Of a DNA stretch of 13,928 nucleotides, positions 12,872 to 13,928 are shown in pieces. Source of the stretch: Lachnospiraceae bacterium (lineage in GTDB: Bacteria; Bacillota; Clostridia; Lachnospirales; Anaerotignaceae); the NCBI GenBank assembly GCA_028695945.1, contig JAQVIB010000023.1, positions 1-13,928 on the forward strand, written 5' to 3'. Each line of letters opens with the position of its first letter. The first letter of the stretch is position 1. The notes under the pieces are model-generated. The model did no database searches and had not been told where the DNA came from. It saw nothing but the letters and a program-made list of their open reading frames with translations. Both the position numbers and the translations under genes were made by a program.

Positions 12872-13928
12872 TTACACATCCAAATTGCCGTATTGGGCAT
12901 TTTCCGTTATGAAATCACGCCTTGGCTCAACTCTATCGCCCATAAGCATGCTAAAAATTTCGTCTGCTGTAACAGCATCAATTAAGTCTACCTTTTTCAA
13001 TATTCTGTGTTCTTTTGCCATAGTTGTATCTCTAAGCTGGTCAAAGTCCATTTCACCAAGACCTTTGTAACGCTGTATATCTTTAATGCCTGTTCTTCCA
13101 ATTTCAACATAAAGTTCTTCAAGCTGCTTATCATCATAAACATAGTAATGCTGTTTATTTTTTTCCACCCTGTAAAGTGGTGGCTGTGCAACATAAATTT
13201 TGCCTGCTGTAATAAGTGGCTGCATATAGCGGTAAAAGAAAGTTAAAAGCAAAGTACGAATATGTGCACCGTCAACATCGGCATCCGTCATAATTACAAT
13301 TTTGTGGTACCTAAGCTTATCTATATCAAAATCTTCTGAAATACCTGTGCCAAAGGCAGTTATCATATTTTTAATTTCATCACTGTTCAAAATTCTGTCA
13401 ATACGTGCTTTTTCAACATTAAGAATTTTACCTCTAAGTGGAAGCACAGCTTGTGTTTTAGGGTCACGTGCTTTTTTGGCAGAACCACCAGCAGAGTCAC
13501 CCTCTACCAGATATATTTCGCAATTTTCAGGGTTTCTGTCGGAACAGTCAGTAAGCTTTCCAGGAAGTCTGGAGCTTTCCAAAACAGTTTTACGCCTTAC
13601 AAGCTCTCTTGCCTTCTTCGCCGCATCCCTAGCCCTTGAAGCAACAAGAGCTTTTTCGAATATAATTTTACCAATTGAAGGGTTTTCCTCAAGGAAATAG
13701 GTTAACTGTTCGCTTACAACGCTGTCTACAGCACCTTTAACTTCACTATTGCCAAGCTTTGTTTTAGTTTGACCTTCAAACTGAGGGTCAGGCACTTTCA
13801 CACTTATAACACTTGTAAGACCCTCACGAACGTCATCACCTGTAAGGTTTTTGTCTCCATCTTTTAAAAGACCCATTCTTTTACCATAGCTGTTAAGAGT
13901 CCGCAAAAGACCAGACCTAAACCCAACA
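12872..13928 (-). CDS. gyrB: DNA gyrase subunit B, C-terminal part (5' end outside the window)
   Basis: GyrB supplies the ATPase and the metal-binding TOPRIM domain of gyrase. About 351 codons are visible, beginning within the transducer domain (GFRSGLLRTLNSYGKR) and running to the natural C-terminus. A full gene would be near 640 residues, so the N-terminal ATPase is beyond position 13928. Seen: KLTDCSDRNP, the TOPRIM motif EIYLVEGDSAGGSAK with its catalytic glutamate, MTDADVDGAHIRTLLL with the metal-binding aspartates, and the C-terminal IQRYKGLGEMD. There is no long insertion between the TOPRIM halves, so it is the short Gram-positive form. A TTG inside the visible part (13904-13906) is not the start, because conserved GyrB sequence continues upstream of it. 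The gyrB-gyrA order is common near the chromosomal origin in Firmicutes. Confidence 0.97.
   Translation of the reverse strand, partial: VGFRSGLLRTLNSYGKRMGLLKDGDKNLTGDDVREGLTSVISVKVPDPQFEGQTKTKLGNSEVKGAVDSVVSEQLTYFLEENPSIGKIIFEKALVASRARDAAKKARELVRRKTVLESSRLPGKLTDCSDRNPENCEIYLVEGDSAGGSAKKARDPKTQAVLPLRGKILNVEKARIDRILNSDEIKNMITAFGTGISEDFDIDKLRYHKIVIMTDADVDGAHIRTLLLTFFYRYMQPLITAGKIYVAQPPLYRVEKNKQHYYVYDDKQLEELYVEIGRTGIKDIQRYKGLGEMDFDQLRDTTMAKEHRILKKVDLIDAVTADEIFSMLMGDRVEPRRDFITENAQYGNLDV

Noticed and set aside
13904..13906. TTG as the start of gyrB
   Set aside because: Conserved GyrB sequence (GFRSGL) continues in frame upstream to the window edge, so the gene is cut by the window and does not begin here.

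Overview
The window comes from an AT-rich, low-GC Gram-positive anaerobe, most likely a member of the Clostridia. The signs are a tRNA-sensing T-box leader in front of the trp operon, strong AGGAGG-type ribosome binding sites with several TTG starts, a ferredoxin-linked 2-oxoacid oxidoreductase (iorA), a gyrB-gyrA gene pair and a desulfoferrodoxin-type domain. I cannot name the species from sequence alone.

Layout. At 1-1010 (minus) lies the N-terminal part of iorA, the alpha subunit of indolepyruvate:ferredoxin oxidoreductase; the rest is outside the window. It is divergent from a complete tryptophan operon on the plus strand (promoter 1200-1227, Trp-specific T-box leader about 1234-1534, then trpE, trpG, trpD, a trpC-trpF fusion, trpB and trpA, 1557-7936). 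These genes cover the route from chorismate to tryptophan. Almost every junction overlaps by 1-8 bases, so the operon is translationally coupled. The exception is the trpC-trpF fusion: an in-frame TAA at 5883-5885 removes the last 38 residues of TrpF, although the sequence behind the stop still encodes the expected C-terminus in the same frame.

At 7937-8272, between the convergent trpA and an acetyltransferase gene, there is a 311-bp compound repeat region. It has inverted ends, three perfect hairpins in a row, and two 86-bp direct repeats spaced exactly 100 bp apart.

From 8273 onward everything is on the minus strand. A two-gene operon encodes an HTH regulator fused to a desulforedoxin/superoxide-reductase-like domain, followed by an ATGA-overlapping chloramphenicol-acetyltransferase-like protein. 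The iron ligands of the reductase domain are kept but its catalytic lysine position is isoleucine. The acetyltransferase has changes at two active-site positions. Upstream of that pair lie a GNAT acetyltransferase, then gyrA (complete) and gyrB (3' part). GyrA has Gly and Gln at the two main quinolone-resistance positions.

The most unusual items are the premature stop in trpF, the regulator/acetyltransferase pair, and the repeat region. Most of the rest is standard housekeeping.
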